Source of the DNA: Bacteroidota bacterium
Lineage (GTDB): Bacteria > Bacteroidota > Bacteroidia > Bacteroidales > VadinHA17
NCBI GenBank assembly: GCA_012729475.1
Contig: JAAYDB010000019.1
Location: 1 to 42,696, forward strand
Direction of reading: 5' to 3'
DNA: 42,696 bases
Every line of letters begins with the position of its first letter. The stretch's first letter is position 1. This document shows, one piece after another, positions 9,040 to 17,392 of this stretch. The notes beneath the pieces were generated by a model that did not search any database, was not told where the DNA came from, and saw only the letters and a program-made list of their open reading frames with translations. Both the position numbers and the translations under genes were made by a program.

Positions 9040-10389
9040 ATGGCAGTCAATAAAGACTATAAGAGCATGGACCTCCGAACCGGTTTTTTACCAGGGATGA
9101 TTATCATCTTTCTGTTTTTTGTATCCTGTTCAACCTCACGTGTCACCTTTGATCCTAAGGACTTATCATATCTTTATAATCCGACAAAGAATCTCTTTAA
9201 TCCGCAGTACAATATCTCCAACCGGTCTGATGATGTAACGGATCTGTCTGTCATGTTTCCTTCCGACCAGCTATTCTTTTCTGAAGCGAATCCTCAGGGA
9301 AAACCGCTGGCAGAGATGCTCATCACAGTAAAACTGTATAATATTACCGGAAGAAGGATTCTGGCAGATACTGCCTTTTATAACCTCAGTATACCAAAAG
9401 AAGGAGACAGAGCAGAATATGTCTATAACATAGCACTAAAAGTAAGTCCTGGAATGGAATACACAGCTGAGGTAAAGATTGTTGACAGGTTGCGGAATGA
9501 CGTAGTCCAGACATTTATACCTTTCAACACTTTTTCTTATGATAACCGTTATAATTTCAGGGTATTGGATTATTTTTCCGGCAAACAGGTTTTTAATACT
9601 GTATTAAAACCTGATGAATTTGTTAATCTCATACATCTGACGCATCCTCCTGATTCAATTTACGTGTCATATTACAGAAGGTTTACCGAAATCCCTGATC
9701 CTCCGTCAATGATTGTTCCGGAACGGACTATTGATTATGGGCCGGATACGATAGTACCTCTTCCCTACTCTGATACTCTTCCCCTGAATTTCCCGAATGA
9801 AGGTATTTACCAGATAAGTACAGGGAGAGAAACAACGGAAGGATACACTCTCTTAAATCTGGGGCCTGTATTTCCGGAAATGAATACACCTGAAATAATG
9901 ATTGAGCCTCTTGCATATCTTACTGATCCTGCCGAACTTGATTCACTCTTTAATGCACCAAAGCATAAACTGGCTCTTGATGAATTCTGGATCGGATGTG
10001 GAGGTAATATTGAAAGATCACGTGAACTGATAAGGATATATTATACAAGAGTATTATATGCAAATCGTTATTTCACATCCTACAAAGATGGCTGGCGTAC
10101 TGAAAGGGGTATGATTTACATTATTTACGGCCCTCCCGACAAGGTCTATAAGACCACTGACGGAGAAGACTGGGGTTACCGTAAACCAGTCATCAAGTCA
10201 AGGTGGGGCAACAGATACACTGTAAGCGACGAGTATTTATATTTCACTTTCAGAAAGAAAGACAGTGTTTTTTCAGATAATGATTATTATCTGAGCAGAA
10301 ATGAAAGCCTGATCACCTACTGGGCACAGGCTATAGCCAGCTGGAAAAGAGGAATTGTCTTCCGGCTTGATAACCCTGCAGATATATAA
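9040..10389 (+). CDS. GWxTD-domain lipoprotein
   Basis: The protein is 449 residues with a hydrophobic N-terminus ending in FVSCSTS, a plausible lipobox. The middle is beta-rich without a recognised enzyme motif. The C-terminal third contains the GWxTD signature region: GWRTERGMIYIIYGPPDKVY, here with Glu replacing Asp. This domain is found in Bacteroidota, Acidobacteria and Chlorobi envelope proteins of unknown role. Start choice is uncertain: ATG at 9040 gives a 19-residue hydrophilic extension, while ATG at 9067 (MDLRTG) gives a more typical signal peptide. It follows the thioesterase after 7 bases and precedes the methyltransferase after 5, so it is in one transcript. Confidence 0.75.
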   Translation: MAVNKDYKSMDLRTGFLPGMIIIFLFFVSCSTSRVTFDPKDLSYLYNPTKNLFNPQYNISNRSDDVTDLSVMFPSDQLFFSEANPQGKPLAEMLITVKLYNITGRRILADTAFYNLSIPKEGDRAEYVYNIALKVSPGMEYTAEVKIVDRLRNDVVQTFIPFNTFSYDNRYNFRVLDYFSGKQVFNTVLKPDEFVNLIHLTHPPDSIYVSYYRRFTEIPDPPSMIVPERTIDYGPDTIVPLPYSDTLPLNFPNEGIYQISTGRETTEGYTLLNLGPVFPEMNTPEIMIEPLAYLTDPAELDSLFNAPKHKLALDEFWIGCGGNIERSRELIRIYYTRVLYANRYFTSYKDGWRTERGMIYIIYGPPDKVYKTTDGEDWGYRKPVIKSRWGNRYTVSDEYLYFTFRKKDSVFSDNDYYLSRNESLITYWAQAIASWKRGIVFRLDNPADI

Positions 10390-10394
10390 ACCTG

Positions 10395-11141
10395 ATGCAA
10401 AAAGAATCCGATTGTATTTTTGGTCTGAGGCCGGTGATCGAAGCTATTAAAGCTGGCAAACAGCTTGACCGTCTGCTTATCAGACAAGGTTTGCAGGGAT
10501 CACTATACCGTGAGCTTATGGCTCTGGTACGAACACATAATATTGTATATCAGATCGTACCTGTAGAAAGGATAGAGCTGGTCACTAGAAAGAACCACCA
10601 GGGAGTACTTGCCTGGCTGTCATCTATTGAATATCAGAATCTTTCGAATCTGCTTCCAATGATTTATGAGAGAGGTGAAGACCCTCTTATAATTGTTCTT
10701 GATGGAATATCCGATGTAAGAAATTTCGGGGCTATTTCCCGTACTGCCGAATCGCTGGGAGTTCATGCTCTGGTGATACCTGAAAAAGGATCAGCTAGGA
10801 TAACGGCTGATGCAATAAAAACATCTGCCGGAGCCCTGCATACTCTCCCTGTTTGCAGGGAAAGGTCTGTTGTCAGAACAGTTGAATATCTAAGAAAATC
10901 AGGATTAAAAGTTATCTGTTCAGCAGAAAATAGCGGACAGGAAATATCAGCCACTGACATGACAGGCCCTTTAGCACTTATTCTCGGATCTGAAGATAAA
11001 GGAATCAGCCGCGAATTGACCAGCATTGCAGATCATCTTGTAAATATCCCTACGGTAGGAACTATCAGCTCTCTTAATGTATCCGTAGCTGCCGGAATAC
11101 TCATATATGAAATTGCAAGGCAGAGAAAATCTGCTAAATAG
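10395..11141 (+). CDS. rlmB: 23S rRNA 2'-O-methyltransferase, SpoU/TrmH family (RlmB-like)
   Basis: The 248-residue protein has an N-terminal L30e-like substrate-binding domain (IFGLRPVIEAIKAGK, then HQGVLAW). A SPOUT methyltransferase domain follows, with the three family motifs: NFGAISRTAE, LILGSEDKGISRE and IPTVGTISSLNVSVAAGI. The first motif supplies the catalytic Arg and the last two form the knotted SAM site. RlmB methylates the 2'-OH of G2251 in E. coli 23S rRNA; the exact target here is inferred from overall similarity. It ends the plus-strand run and overlaps the convergent transaldolase gene by 8 bases. Confidence 0.87.
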   Translation: MQKESDCIFGLRPVIEAIKAGKQLDRLLIRQGLQGSLYRELMALVRTHNIVYQIVPVERIELVTRKNHQGVLAWLSSIEYQNLSNLLPMIYERGEDPLIIVLDGISDVRNFGAISRTAESLGVHALVIPEKGSARITADAIKTSAGALHTLPVCRERSVVRTVEYLRKSGLKVICSAENSGQEISATDMTGPLALILGSEDKGISRELTSIADHLVNIPTVGTISSLNVSVAAGILIYEIARQRKSAK

Positions 11142-12354
11142 ATATCAGGCTCCTTATCCTTTCATCCAGCATAGCCTGATCTATGGCAAAAGACTCCAGA
11201 CCTGCCAGCGTAAGGAGGCTGTCGGCTGCCGTTTTTCCTTCTTTTATACTGTTCTCCCATCTTGAATACACAGGTATTTTACCATCTGTTCTGAGATAAT
11301 TTTTTTCTTCTTTGCTTAATAAGGGAAACATATCTCCACAGCCTTCCTCATGAGCAATATGAATTAGTTCAATACCTGTTGAAGGTATCTTTGAAGCAAG
11401 TCTTTCTGCCAGATTGAGAACACAATCATCCACTTTCCAGAACTTTTCGATATGCGCGGCTTTTGCCGATTCATAGAGACTCACTTCATAGTTTTCATGC
11501 ATTCTCGAAACGAATTCTCCTGATAAGGACTTCTTTGCTGCTGCTGCTATAGTAGGAGGTATTGTCAAAACATCTGTACCTGCCAGCAGGTTAATCTGCT
11601 CTTCATGCCTCAGGCTGGCACCTATCAGCTTTGTCTGCCAGGGATTTTTTGAAGAAAATGCAGTAACCCAGTTCTGGGATGCAATAACCGCCATTTCTCC
11701 GGCTCCTGTGCCGGCACCCAGCTTATTGTCCCTGATAAATGCTCCAATCCTTCCCAGAAAAACATTCAGGTAATCAGGTCTTGAAACAAGTGTAACCAGA
11801 ATATTCTGTCTGGCACTGAAATCAAGAGTGAAATTAACTCTGATACCTGATTCTTTGAGGCGTCTTGCTCCTATTAACCCTTCAGCAGTAAATGGCACTT
11901 TAATAATGAACTGATCAGGACAGATCTCATGTAAACGTTTTCCATAATATTCAATACCCATAATATCACGGGCAGTTGAAGTATGCAGATCGACACTTAC
12001 CATTCCTCCGAATTTTAAAGCCAGCCGGAGACCATGCCGGGCATTGACAATGAAAGCCAGTTCTCTCACACGTTCTTCCGGTGACAGGTCCCTGACGAGA
12101 CTCCTGGCTTCAGAAATAAAAACATCATAGATCCCTTTCTGTATCTCATTGTTAAGCAGAGTATTATTTGTAGTCAGAGCACTCATCTCTGCCGTCCAGT
12201 TAGCCTCAGCTTCCTCTATATCACCTGTATCAAGCCATATCTCTGTCCCGGCATCATGCAATGATTCCCAAAAAACATCCTTTCGGGCCGTGACCTGCTT
12301 TTCATTAAGATTTTTCCAGACAAAGTCACTGATTCTTGTATTCCTGTCAGCCAT
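11134..12354 (-). CDS. Transaldolase-like family protein
   Basis: The 406-residue protein has a (beta/alpha)8 transaldolase-type core. Early IWLDTGDIEEAE corresponds to the first strand. The Schiff-base lysine is K152 in FIIKVPFTAEG, followed by GIRVNFTLDFSARQ. It is longer than the small ~215-residue fructose-6-phosphate aldolase type, with a C-terminal extension of ~100 residues. The family transfers a dihydroxyacetone unit between sugar phosphates in the pentose phosphate pathway; actual substrate is uncertain for this divergent subgroup. No other pentose-phosphate gene is next to it. A promoter match with both -33 and -7 parts lies just upstream. Confidence 0.78.
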   Translation of the reverse strand: MADRNTRISDFVWKNLNEKQVTARKDVFWESLHDAGTEIWLDTGDIEEAEANWTAEMSALTTNNTLLNNEIQKGIYDVFISEARSLVRDLSPEERVRELAFIVNARHGLRLALKFGGMVSVDLHTSTARDIMGIEYYGKRLHEICPDQFIIKVPFTAEGLIGARRLKESGIRVNFTLDFSARQNILVTLVSRPDYLNVFLGRIGAFIRDNKLGAGTGAGEMAVIASQNWVTAFSSKNPWQTKLIGASLRHEEQINLLAGTDVLTIPPTIAAAAKKSLSGEFVSRMHENYEVSLYESAKAAHIEKFWKVDDCVLNLAERLASKIPSTGIELIHIAHEEGCGDMFPLLSKEEKNYLRTDGKIPVYSRWENSIKEGKTAADSLLTLAGLESFAIDQAMLDERIRSLISI

Positions 12355-12374
12355 GGTAATTTATTTTTTTTTGG

Positions 12375-12403
12375 CAAATTTAGGTAAATTATTAATCTGC
12401 AAA
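12375..12403 (-). promoter_or_regulatory. Promoter for transaldolase-like gene
   Basis: On the minus strand TTTG (12403-12400) is followed after 17 bases by TAAATTTG (12382-12375), an exact TAnnTTTG box, 21 bases before the ATG. This is the only promoter in the window where I also see a -33-like TTTG, though the spacing is slightly short of the usual 19-21. Confidence 0.55.
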
Positions 12404-12448
12404 TCACCTATTATTTTTAGCTTTACTAATATAATAATACTTTGCATC

Positions 12449-13723
12449 ATGAGAATAGTGTATATCATCCTTCTGTTGCTCCTTTGCAACGGAGCACATG
12501 CCCGGATAGATTATGATAATTATTTTACTGATAAGGTTCTCCGTTTTGATTTTATGCTTGCGGGAGACTACGGTAAAACTGTTGTCTATCCTCTTGAAAT
12601 GAAAGAAGAACCTTTTTTTGCAGGATCCAGAACCCAGCTTATTCCACCTTTTGATTACGGGAACTTCAAATATGATGTATATGATGCTTCTGATAACACT
12701 CTGATATATTCCCGTGGCTTTTGCACTCTTTTTCAGGAGTGGCAATCAACTCCCGAGGCCAGGAAAACAGAAAAGAGTTTCTATGAAGTTGCTACTATGC
12801 CTTTCCCAAAGAACAAAATAAAATTTGTACTGTCCATAAGAGAGAGGAACGGATCATTTACCGTTTTGTATGAAACATATATTGATCCTGAAAACTATTT
12901 CATAAGAAAGGAAAAAACTGTTGACGCAAAAGTCACTGACATAGTTATTTCAGGCGATCCTGCTGTCTGTGTCGATCTGGTTGTAATAGCAGAAGGATAT
13001 ACCTTGGAGGAAATGGGAAAATTCAGAAAAGATGCCGGGAGGCTGGCTGATATATTATTTAAGGAAGCCCCTTATAATGAGTATAAGGATAAATTTAATA
13101 TACGGGCGGTGGAAGCTGTTTCAGAAGAATCAGGGACTGATGTTCCCGGGGAGAACATATATGTAAATACAGCTCTTAACTCATCCTTTTACACCTTCGA
13201 TGTGGACCGGTATCTTACGACTAATGATATCAAAGCAGTGAATGATTATGCTGCCACAGTTCCACATGATAATATTATAATACTTATCAACAGTCCGCGA
13301 TACGGAGGTGGTGGTGTATATAATTATTACAGCGGAACAACTTCCGACAACAGGCTGGCTGAATATCTCTTTTTACATGAATTAGGCCATGCTTTTGCCG
13401 GGCTGGCTGATGAATACTACTCCAAAGATGTTGCTTATGAAGATTATTACCCGCTTGATGTAGAACCATGGGAACCAAATATCACAACTCTTGTCAGTTT
13501 TGAGAGTAAATGGAAGATGATGATACCGGAAGACACACCTCTGCCAACACCTTCTGAAGAAACATACATACACACAACAGGGTTATTTGAAGGTGGAGGA
13601 TATTCTGCAAAGGGTATTTATCGTCCGGCTATTGAGTGTACCATGAACATGAACACACCTGAAGGATTTTGTCAGGTATGCCGGCAGGCAATAAGGGATA
13701 TGATCGGGTATTATATCAGATGA
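12449..13723 (+). CDS. Secreted M64-family metallopeptidase
   Basis: The start at 12449 gives a 424-residue protein with a clean signal peptide (MRIVYIILLLLLCNGAHA); the open frame upstream to 12149 is only antisense to the transaldolase gene. The first ~130 residues form a beta-sandwich domain usual for the Bacteroidota members. The zinc motif HELGHAFAGLADE begins at His310, with Glu311 as general base and His314 as second ligand. The Asp in the GLADE segment fits the third-ligand position of metzincin-like M64 (IgA peptidase) enzymes. It is predicted to act in the periplasm or outside the cell; the substrate is unknown. It overlaps clpS tail to tail by 8 bases. Confidence 0.87.
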   Translation: MRIVYIILLLLLCNGAHARIDYDNYFTDKVLRFDFMLAGDYGKTVVYPLEMKEEPFFAGSRTQLIPPFDYGNFKYDVYDASDNTLIYSRGFCTLFQEWQSTPEARKTEKSFYEVATMPFPKNKIKFVLSIRERNGSFTVLYETYIDPENYFIRKEKTVDAKVTDIVISGDPAVCVDLVVIAEGYTLEEMGKFRKDAGRLADILFKEAPYNEYKDKFNIRAVEAVSEESGTDVPGENIYVNTALNSSFYTFDVDRYLTTNDIKAVNDYAATVPHDNIIILINSPRYGGGGVYNYYSGTTSDNRLAEYLFLHELGHAFAGLADEYYSKDVAYEDYYPLDVEPWEPNITTLVSFESKWKMMIPEDTPLPTPSEETYIHTTGLFEGGGYSAKGIYRPAIECTMNMNTPEGFCQVCRQAIRDMIGYYIR

Positions 13724-13988
13724 CAACTAATGAATTCAGACCACGGGCATTTAGCGACCTGCTCATAGCTGCCAGTATTTCAGATGTGCCTGATTTAATC
13801 TCATAACTTCCTCTGTAATGGACAATCAGGGCACATTGTTCTGCCTGTATGTAATCATGTCCGCAAACCTCAACAAGAGCTTTGATGACATGATCAAATG
13901 TATTGAAGTTATCATTGTAAAGAACCAGTAAACTGACCTTATCACCGGTCTTTATATTTTTCTTTCTGCGTATTGCCTTTTCTTTCAC
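13716..13988 (-). CDS. clpS: ATP-dependent Clp protease adaptor ClpS
   Basis: The 90-residue protein matches ClpS: LVLYNDNFNTFDHVIKAL, a VCGHDYIQAEQCA helix, and the ALIVHYRGSYEIKSG strand-turn that leads into the last helix. ClpS binds N-terminal degron residues and delivers substrates to ClpA/ClpC-ClpP. The basic N-terminal tail (MKEKAIRRKKNIKTG) corresponds to the flexible region that engages the unfoldase. The start is GTG at 13988; the frame upstream meets stops before any ATG. The clpA/clpC and clpP genes are not in this window. Confidence 0.92.
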   Translation of the reverse strand: MKEKAIRRKKNIKTGDKVSLLVLYNDNFNTFDHVIKALVEVCGHDYIQAEQCALIVHYRGSYEIKSGTSEILAAMSRSLNARGLNSLVVI

Positions 13989-14023
13989 ACGTATATTTAA
14001 TTATTATTTTATTGGCCGCATGG

Positions 14024-14078
14024 AACTTACATGGATTAAATAATCATTTCCTTTTGTGAGTTTCTGCTCATGTAAGTT
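14024..14078. repeat. Inverted repeat between SPOR gene and clpS
   Basis: AACTTACATG (14024-14033) is matched by CATGTAAGTT (14069-14078), a perfect 10-bp inverted repeat around a 35-base interior that itself contains GATTA/TAATC. The right arm abuts the stop codon of the TPR/SPOR gene. It may be an mRNA 3'-end structure or a regulatory site for clpS. Confidence 0.45.
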
Positions 14079-15731
14079 TCATTCCAGTCTCTCAAATAAT
14101 TGTCTGGCTGTTTCTAAGGGCACTTCCTTTTTCCCCAGCCATGCACCCACCTTAGCATCTTCATATCCGTTTCTGGACAGAAGACTTGCATATTCTTCAG
14201 CGCTTTCAAAAGTAATGAAATTACCGATTAAATAAACAACTGTCCCGTCATTTAGTTGCCAAATATCAAGTCCCCTTCCTGTCGATATCTTCTCAAATCC
14301 TTCCTTCATTTCTTCATCGACAGGCTTAGGTGACCTCATTATCTCTACTCTGAACGACAAAGTCGGAGGCAAAGTATCCAGTGATGTTCCTTCAATCGGG
14401 ACATCATTGATGGAAAAGGGTTTTTTACCCCAATCGTCCTCCAAAACAGCTGCTCTGTCAGCTGAGATGACTTTACCATCTGAGAAAGCGACAATGAAAG
14501 CATCTCTGAATCCTTTCTGCCTGACCTGAAGGAGTGCTTTTCCGGCATCATCTTTTCGTCTGAAAACACCTGCATAATAACCCGTCAGGTCTGCTCCTTC
14601 CTGTTTAAAACCATATACAGGGGTTATCCCTTTGAAAAAGGGAGGGGTCACCTCATTACGAAAGACACCCAACTGAATCCTGTATATCAGACCATCAGGT
14701 ATGTCCGGATTGATAACTATCTTTTCATTAAGATCGTACACGGGATTTTCAATAAGTTTGAAGCTTTGATAGAGCTCTGTCTTTTCATTTTTCAACTGTT
14801 CTCCCTTTTCAGTCAGCTCCACATCCTTTATAAGCTTTTCTGAGGGTTCAGGTTCTGTGATTTTCAGAGTTACATCGTTCCCGTTTTCTTTCTGTATATT
14901 ATTAAGTTCTTCAATTGCCAAATGAGCTTTGCCATATCTGATATCGGCCTGTTTCTGCAAGCTGTCAGCTACAGCCTCATTCTTTGTCAGCTTTTCAGTC
15001 AGTTCAGTCTCAGATAAGATCTGTGTTGAATCCGGATTATTTCTGATTTCATCTGCAAGCCTCAGTACTGAATCTGCTTTAGCCTGATAAATAAGGGCTT
15101 CAGTAAGAATACTGTCACACTCTCCGGGAAGACATTCTCTTTCTCTGACAAGCAGGTCAGAATTGCCTTCCGCAGTGCTGTTTTCTGGTATCCTCTCAGG
15201 TAGGTATCTGCTTTCATGATCATAATTCTGTGCCGGCAATTCCTTTGTTTCTCCTGCATGAGTTGTCTTACCAATACCTTCTTTACTCTCTTTAATATAT
15301 TTTTGAACTCCCAGTTTCCTTGCCGTTTTCCTTCCTGCTGTCTCTGAGAATTTATCGTAAGACGAAACAGCATCCGTATAACGGCCGGATAATTGTTGTG
15401 CCCTGCCCAGCCAGAATAATGCATCGGAAGGTATTTCTCTGATGGCATAAGTGCTCCGGAGGGCTTCATCAAGGAGCATTACAGCCCTTTCAGTATCTCT
15501 TTCAAGTCTGACAAGAGAAACTGCAGCATAGTATTTATACAGCGGGTCACCGGGATATAAAACAAGTAATTCATTGAAACCCTCCAGTGCCTGAGCATAA
15601 TCACCCTTCGAAAATGCTTCCAGTGACATTTGCCTCACAGGTTTCGGCCGGACCTCCTGCGAAAAAACATTATTCTCATAAATACAGAGATTCACGAGGA
15701 ACAAAAAACATATTAAATATAACCTGATCAT
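14079..15731 (-). CDS. TPR and SPOR-like domain secreted protein
   Basis: From ATG 15731 the protein is 550 residues with a signal peptide ending around NNVFSQE; the longer 15806 start would put 25 extra residues before it. TPR-like helical repeats follow the signal (EAFSKGDYAQALEGFNELL, then YTDAVSSYDKF). A charged coiled-coil middle is next. Two SPOR-like modules close the protein: YRIQLGVFRNEVTPPFF with TGYYAGVFRRKDDAGKALL, and SFRVEIMRSPKPV with VVYLIGNFITFESAEEYA. SPOR domains bind denuded peptidoglycan glycan at division sites, so an envelope or cell-wall role is inferred. It is divergent from the bcp-recA run. Confidence 0.75.
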   Translation of the reverse strand: MIRLYLICFLFLVNLCIYENNVFSQEVRPKPVRQMSLEAFSKGDYAQALEGFNELLVLYPGDPLYKYYAAVSLVRLERDTERAVMLLDEALRSTYAIREIPSDALFWLGRAQQLSGRYTDAVSSYDKFSETAGRKTARKLGVQKYIKESKEGIGKTTHAGETKELPAQNYDHESRYLPERIPENSTAEGNSDLLVRERECLPGECDSILTEALIYQAKADSVLRLADEIRNNPDSTQILSETELTEKLTKNEAVADSLQKQADIRYGKAHLAIEELNNIQKENGNDVTLKITEPEPSEKLIKDVELTEKGEQLKNEKTELYQSFKLIENPVYDLNEKIVINPDIPDGLIYRIQLGVFRNEVTPPFFKGITPVYGFKQEGADLTGYYAGVFRRKDDAGKALLQVRQKGFRDAFIVAFSDGKVISADRAAVLEDDWGKKPFSINDVPIEGTSLDTLPPTLSFRVEIMRSPKPVDEEMKEGFEKISTGRGLDIWQLNDGTVVYLIGNFITFESAEEYASLLSRNGYEDAKVGAWLGKKEVPLETARQLFERLE

Positions 15732-15862
15732 CAGACCCGAGCCAGCACATTCTCTCACTATTATCCGGATTACATTTTTTAATAACACATTATTACTTAA
15801 TTTCAAGCGTATAAACTGTTAAAAAGAAAAAAAACTTTTTGTTCAGAATACTGCTCAAACTT

Positions 15863-15874
15863 CGTAAATTTACC
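15863..15874. promoter_or_regulatory. Palindromic element CGTAAATTTACC, bcp side
   Basis: The core GTAAATTTAC is a perfect palindrome and TAAATTTA is one base from the -7 consensus on both strands. The same 12-mer recurs at 20597-20608 between miaA and smpB. Here it lies 25 bases before the bcp ATG, in a divergent region. Confidence 0.4.
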
Positions 15875-15898
15875 CTTTATTACAAAATTATACAATCT

Positions 15899-16360
15899 AT
15901 GAATCAATTAAAAGAAGGGATGAAAGCTCCTCCATTTGAAGGCAGAGATCAAAACGGACAGCTTATCAGACTTAGTGATTATAAAGGGAAAAAGCTTGTT
16001 CTTTTTTTCTATCCTAAGGACAACACTCCGGGGTGTACCAGTGAAGCCTGTAACCTTCGTGATAATCATGATACTTTATTAAAAGAGGGCTTTGCCGTAG
16101 TAGGTGTCAGTATGGATACGGAAAAATCACATAAAAGCTTTGCTGAAAAACATTCCCTGCCTTTTCCCCTTATTGCTGATACCTCAAAAAAAATACTTGA
16201 TGATTATGGAGTCTGGAGACAGAAGAGCCTTTACGGTAAAACATTTATGGGCACAGTCCGGACTACATTCATTATTGATGAAGAAGGGACTATAGAAAAA
16301 ATCATTTCCAAAGTAGAAACAAAGAACCATTCCGACCAGATATTCAGATTATACAAATAA
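15899..16360 (+). CDS. bcp: Thioredoxin-dependent thiol peroxidase (Bcp)
   Basis: The 153-residue cytosolic peroxiredoxin of the Bcp/PrxQ class reduces hydroperoxides using thioredoxin. The peroxidatic cysteine is C46 in [10 protein letters not shown], and C51 five residues later is the resolving cysteine of the atypical 2-Cys subtype. The [16 protein letters not shown] and TFIIDEEG segments are typical. The start is ATG 15899; an upstream TTG at 15839 would add a non-conserved leader. recA begins 10 bases after the stop, suggesting co-transcription of an oxidative-defence gene with a repair gene. Confidence 0.92.
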   Translation: MNQLKEGMKAPPFEGRDQNGQLIRLSDYKGKKLVLFFYPKDNTPGCTSEACNLRDNHDTLLKEGFAVVGVSMDTEKSHKSFAEKHSLPFPLIADTSKKILDDYGVWRQKSLYGKTFMGTVRTTFIIDEEGTIEKIISKVETKNHSDQIFRLYK

Positions 16361-16370
16361 CACCAATAAT

Positions 16371-17381
16371 ATGAGCAAAGAAAAAGCGACTATCAACCAG
16401 GAGAAACTAAAAGCTCTTGAAGTAACCCTTGGTAAAATTGAAAAAGATTTTGGGAAGGGTACTATTATGAAACTTGGCGATCATGCAATCGAAAACATAC
16501 AGGTAATATCTACAGGATCTCTTAGTCTTGATGCGGCACTGGGTATAGGCGGGCTGCCCCGGGGACGTGTTATAGAAATATATGGCCCGGAGGCTTCAGG
16601 CAAGACAACCCTGGCCATACATGCCATAGCTGAAGCCCAGAAAACTGGTGGTATTGCCGCCATAATAGATGCCGAGCACACCTTTGACAGACATTATGCC
16701 CAGAAACTGGGCGTTGATGTTGAGAACCTTCTTATTTCACAACCGGATAACGGAGAACAGGCTCTTGAGATAACAGACAACCTTATACGGTCAGGAGCTC
16801 TCGACATCATTGTAATTGATTCAGTTGCAGCACTGACACCAAAAGCAGAGATTGAAGGTGAAATGGGTGATTCAAAGATGGGACTCCAGGCAAGATTAAT
16901 GTCACAGGCCCTAAGAAAACTGACTGCAAACATCAGCAGAACAAATACTTCATGCGTTTTTATCAATCAGCTGAGAGAAAAGATCGGCATTATGTTCGGT
17001 AATCCGGAAACAACAACAGGAGGAAATGCTCTGAAATTTTATTCTTCTGTCAGACTTGATATCAGGAGAACAAACCAGATAAAAGAAGGAGATGAAGTCA
17101 TAGGAAACCGTACACGGGTGAAGATTGTAAAGAATAAACTGGCTCCACCTTTCAAAAAAGCCGACTTTGACATCCTCTACGGTGAAGGGATCTCTCAACT
17201 CGGAGAGATAATTGATCTTGGCACTGATTTTAATATAATAAAAAAGAGCGGATCGTGGTTCAGTTATGGTGAAACAAAAATAGGACAAGGTCGCGATGCA
17301 GTGAAACAAATACTGAAAGACAATCCTGAATTATACGAAGAACTTAAAATCAAAGTGCAGGAAGCTCTTAAAAATCAATAA
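16371..17381 (+). CDS. recA: Recombinase RecA
   Basis: The 336-residue protein is full-length RecA, though the C-terminal acidic tail is short. Walker A is GPEASGKT at 72-79. Walker B is [11 protein letters not shown], loop L1 lies around [10 protein letters not shown], and the DNA-binding L2 region follows [18 protein letters not shown]. RecA forms ATP-dependent filaments on single-stranded DNA for homologous recombination and, where LexA exists, promotes its cleavage. I see no LexA-type operator that I could assign upstream, and the gene probably depends on the bcp promoter. It is continued by the S9 peptidase gene after 11 bases. Confidence 0.97.
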   Translation: MSKEKATINQEKLKALEVTLGKIEKDFGKGTIMKLGDHAIENIQVISTGSLSLDAALGIGGLPRGRVIEIYGPEASGKTTLAIHAIAEAQKTGGIAAIIDAEHTFDRHYAQKLGVDVENLLISQPDNGEQALEITDNLIRSGALDIIVIDSVAALTPKAEIEGEMGDSKMGLQARLMSQALRKLTANISRTNTSCVFINQLREKIGIMFGNPETTTGGNALKFYSSVRLDIRRTNQIKEGDEVIGNRTRVKIVKNKLAPPFKKADFDILYGEGISQLGEIIDLGTDFNIIKKSGSWFSYGETKIGQGRDAVKQILKDNPELYEELKIKVQEALKNQ

Positions 17382-17392
17382 TCCTGGAAATC

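Noticed and set aside
12149-12448. Open extension of the M64 peptidase frame to 12149
   Set aside because: It runs antisense through the transaldolase gene; the signal peptide begins at ATG 12449.
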